NCBI GenBank assembly: GCA_013397865.1
Contig: VZTI01003805.1
Location: 313,661 to 377,660 of the forward strand
Source of the DNA: Struthidea cinerea
Taxonomy: Eukaryota > Chordata > Aves > Passeriformes > Corcoracidae
Reading direction: 5' to 3'
DNA length: 64,000 nucleotides
The first letter of the stretch is position 1, and each line of letters opens with the position of its first letter. The notes below the pieces were generated by a model. It was not told the origin of the DNA, searched no databases, and saw nothing but the letters and a program-made list of their open reading frames with translations. A program made the translations under genes and the position numbers. Below are positions 63,014 to 64,000 of the stretch, piece by piece.

Positions 63014-63934
63014 CTAGATGTCTATGCGGGAGTGCAGGGCGCTGTGTTTGCTGTCGTGCTCCCAGTAAGAACAGTGCATCATGGACAGCTCGGCGGGCTG
63101 ACGGGCGCAGGCAAACTGGAGGCCGGCTCCGTTTGCCGCCGGGGCCGCGGGCGGCGCGGGGCTGGCCGGGCTGAGCTGCTGGGGATGGTGGGCGTGCGGG
63201 TGGTGGTGGTGGTGGCCCATGCCGTTGTAGGAGTTCACCATGCTGGGCAGCGCCATGCTCTGCACCCGCGAGTAGGGGCTGTAGGATGCCGGGCCCGAGA
63301 GTCCTTTCACATTGACGGGGCTGACGTTCCCACCAGACATCTGGCAGGACGTGTAGGGCATGGGCGCGGGGGGCTGCGCCAGCGGCCACGAGTTGTTCAT
63401 GAAGGTGGACTGCAAGTACTTGGGCGGGGACAGGTAGCCGTAGCTGTCAGGGCTGAAGAGGGTCTTGCCAGGCTGGAAGTGGGTCGGAGGCGGCCGGAAA
63501 GGCCGTTTCATCCTTCGTCTCCTGCGGTAGTTGCCCTTCTCGAACATGTCCTCGCAGGCGGGGTCCAGGGTCCAGTAGTTGCCCTTGCGCTCGCCGCCGC
63601 CCTCCCGGGGCACCTTGATGAAGCACTCGTTGAGGCTGAGGTTGTGGCGGATGCTGTTCTGCCAGCCTTTCTTGTTCTTCTCGTAGAAAGGGAACTTGCT
63701 GATGATGTACTGGTAGATCCCGGACAGCGTAAGCCTCTTCTCCGCACTCTCCCGAATGGCCATGGCGATCAGGGCCACGTAGGAATAGGGGGGCTTCTGA
63801 GAGGGGTCCGGCTTCTCGGGGCCCTTGTCGGCGCACAGCTCCTCCTTGCCCCGATCCGGCTCCTTGCTGCCGCTGGTGTCATGAGCCAGCAGCGCCACCG
63901 TGTCCTCCTCGCCGTCCGGGTAGTTGCTCATCAT
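63014..63934 (-). CDS. FOXL2: Forkhead box protein L2 (FOXL2)
   Basis: FOXL2 is a nuclear forkhead transcription factor, needed for ovarian granulosa identity and eyelid development and, in birds, for the female gonad programme including aromatase expression. The 306-residue frame is uninterrupted in one exon, as in all vertebrates. It starts with Met-Met, and the stop follows HSRIDI. The winged-helix domain spans about residues 47-140: it opens KPPYSYVALIAMAI, has recognition helix WQNSIRHNLS (91-100), and ends in the basic block RRRRRMKR (137-144), a likely nuclear signal. Cys127, in PACEDM, corresponds to human Cys134, which is mutated in granulosa cell tumours. After it come the conserved PKYLQS and SWPL motifs, a His-rich run (241-250) and the C-terminal FACARQP-MMHCSYW block. 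The mammalian alanine tract is absent (QMSGGNVSPVNVKGL in its place), so the protein is shorter than the 376-residue human one. The CDS lies in a CpG island. Confidence 0.98.
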   Translation of the reverse strand: MMSNYPDGEEDTVALLAHDTSGSKEPDRGKEELCADKGPEKPDPSQKPPYSYVALIAMAIRESAEKRLTLSGIYQYIISKFPFYEKNKKGWQNSIRHNLSLNECFIKVPREGGGERKGNYWTLDPACEDMFEKGNYRRRRRMKRPFRPPPTHFQPGKTLFSPDSYGYLSPPKYLQSTFMNNSWPLAQPPAPMPYTSCQMSGGNVSPVNVKGLSGPASYSPYSRVQSMALPSMVNSYNGMGHHHHHPHAHHPQQLSPASPAPPAAPAANGAGLQFACARQPAELSMMHCSYWEHDSKHSALHSRIDI

Positions 63935-64000
63935 GGTGCCCCGCGTCCGCCGCCCGGGGCGCCCAGCGCAGCGCCGCGCGGTGCGGAGCGGAGCGCTGCC
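63935..64000 (-). promoter_or_regulatory. FOXL2: FOXL2 5'UTR/promoter-proximal CpG island (partial)
   Basis: The last 66 bp of the window lie upstream of the FOXL2 start codon and are almost entirely G and C with many CpGs. They are probably 5'UTR. The promoter and transcription start lie at or beyond the window edge. The start context in the mRNA sense is GGGGCACCATGATG; the first ATG has A at -3, close to the Kozak consensus. Confidence 0.6.

Noticed and set aside
63447..63836. Alternate-frame 129- and 79-codon ORFs inside FOXL2
   Set aside because: They are shifted frames of the conserved forkhead coding sequence and carry no independent signal.

Overview
The window looks like nuclear DNA from a bird. 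It holds one protein-coding gene that can be named with confidence: the single-exon forkhead transcription factor FOXL2, on the minus strand at the right-hand end (63014-63934, 306 residues). The avian assignment rests on three things. The FOXL2 protein lacks the long alanine tract of mammals. The only recognisable interspersed repeats are CR1 LINE 3' ends. The intergenic DNA is compact and carries short CpG islands. The species cannot be determined from sequence reading alone.

Layout. Positions 1-12.2 kb are AT-rich and non-coding, with three CR1 fragments and several simple repeats. A CpG island with CCAAT boxes and an internal assembly gap follows (about 12.23-13.48 kb). In vertebrates the gene downstream of FOXL2, in the same orientation, is PIK3CB. 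I therefore infer that this island may be the PIK3CB promoter and 1-12 kb its 5' intron, but no PIK3CB coding exon is visible. From 13.5 to 53.6 kb lies a mostly AT-rich gene desert. It is interrupted by GC-rich islands at about 32.65-33.9 kb (29-bp minisatellite plus gap), 38.99-39.3 kb (38-bp tandem duplication) and 44.2-44.8 kb (45-bp minisatellite plus gap). From 53.9 kb to the end the sequence is GC-rich and CpG-dense, with AT-rich islets that look like conserved regulatory DNA. The FOXL2 3'UTR (about 61.73-63.01 kb) ends at an AATAAA on the minus strand.

The 54-63 kb flank is the most interesting part. It contains a pair of about 53-bp imperfect direct repeats 2.4 kb apart. It also has a juxtaposed forkhead/RUNX site, an octamer-containing AT-rich islet, a hairpin of CAAAGG motifs, and a plus-strand open frame. 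That open frame has an acceptor-like sequence before it and its own AATAAA directly after the stop, about 30 bp from the FOXL2 poly(A) signal. These are candidates for cis-regulation of, or transcription convergent with, FOXL2. I see no transposon with intact coding capacity, no tRNA or rRNA gene, no CRISPR array and no retroviral gene. Most other open frames are explained by GC-rich composition, assembly gaps or chance.
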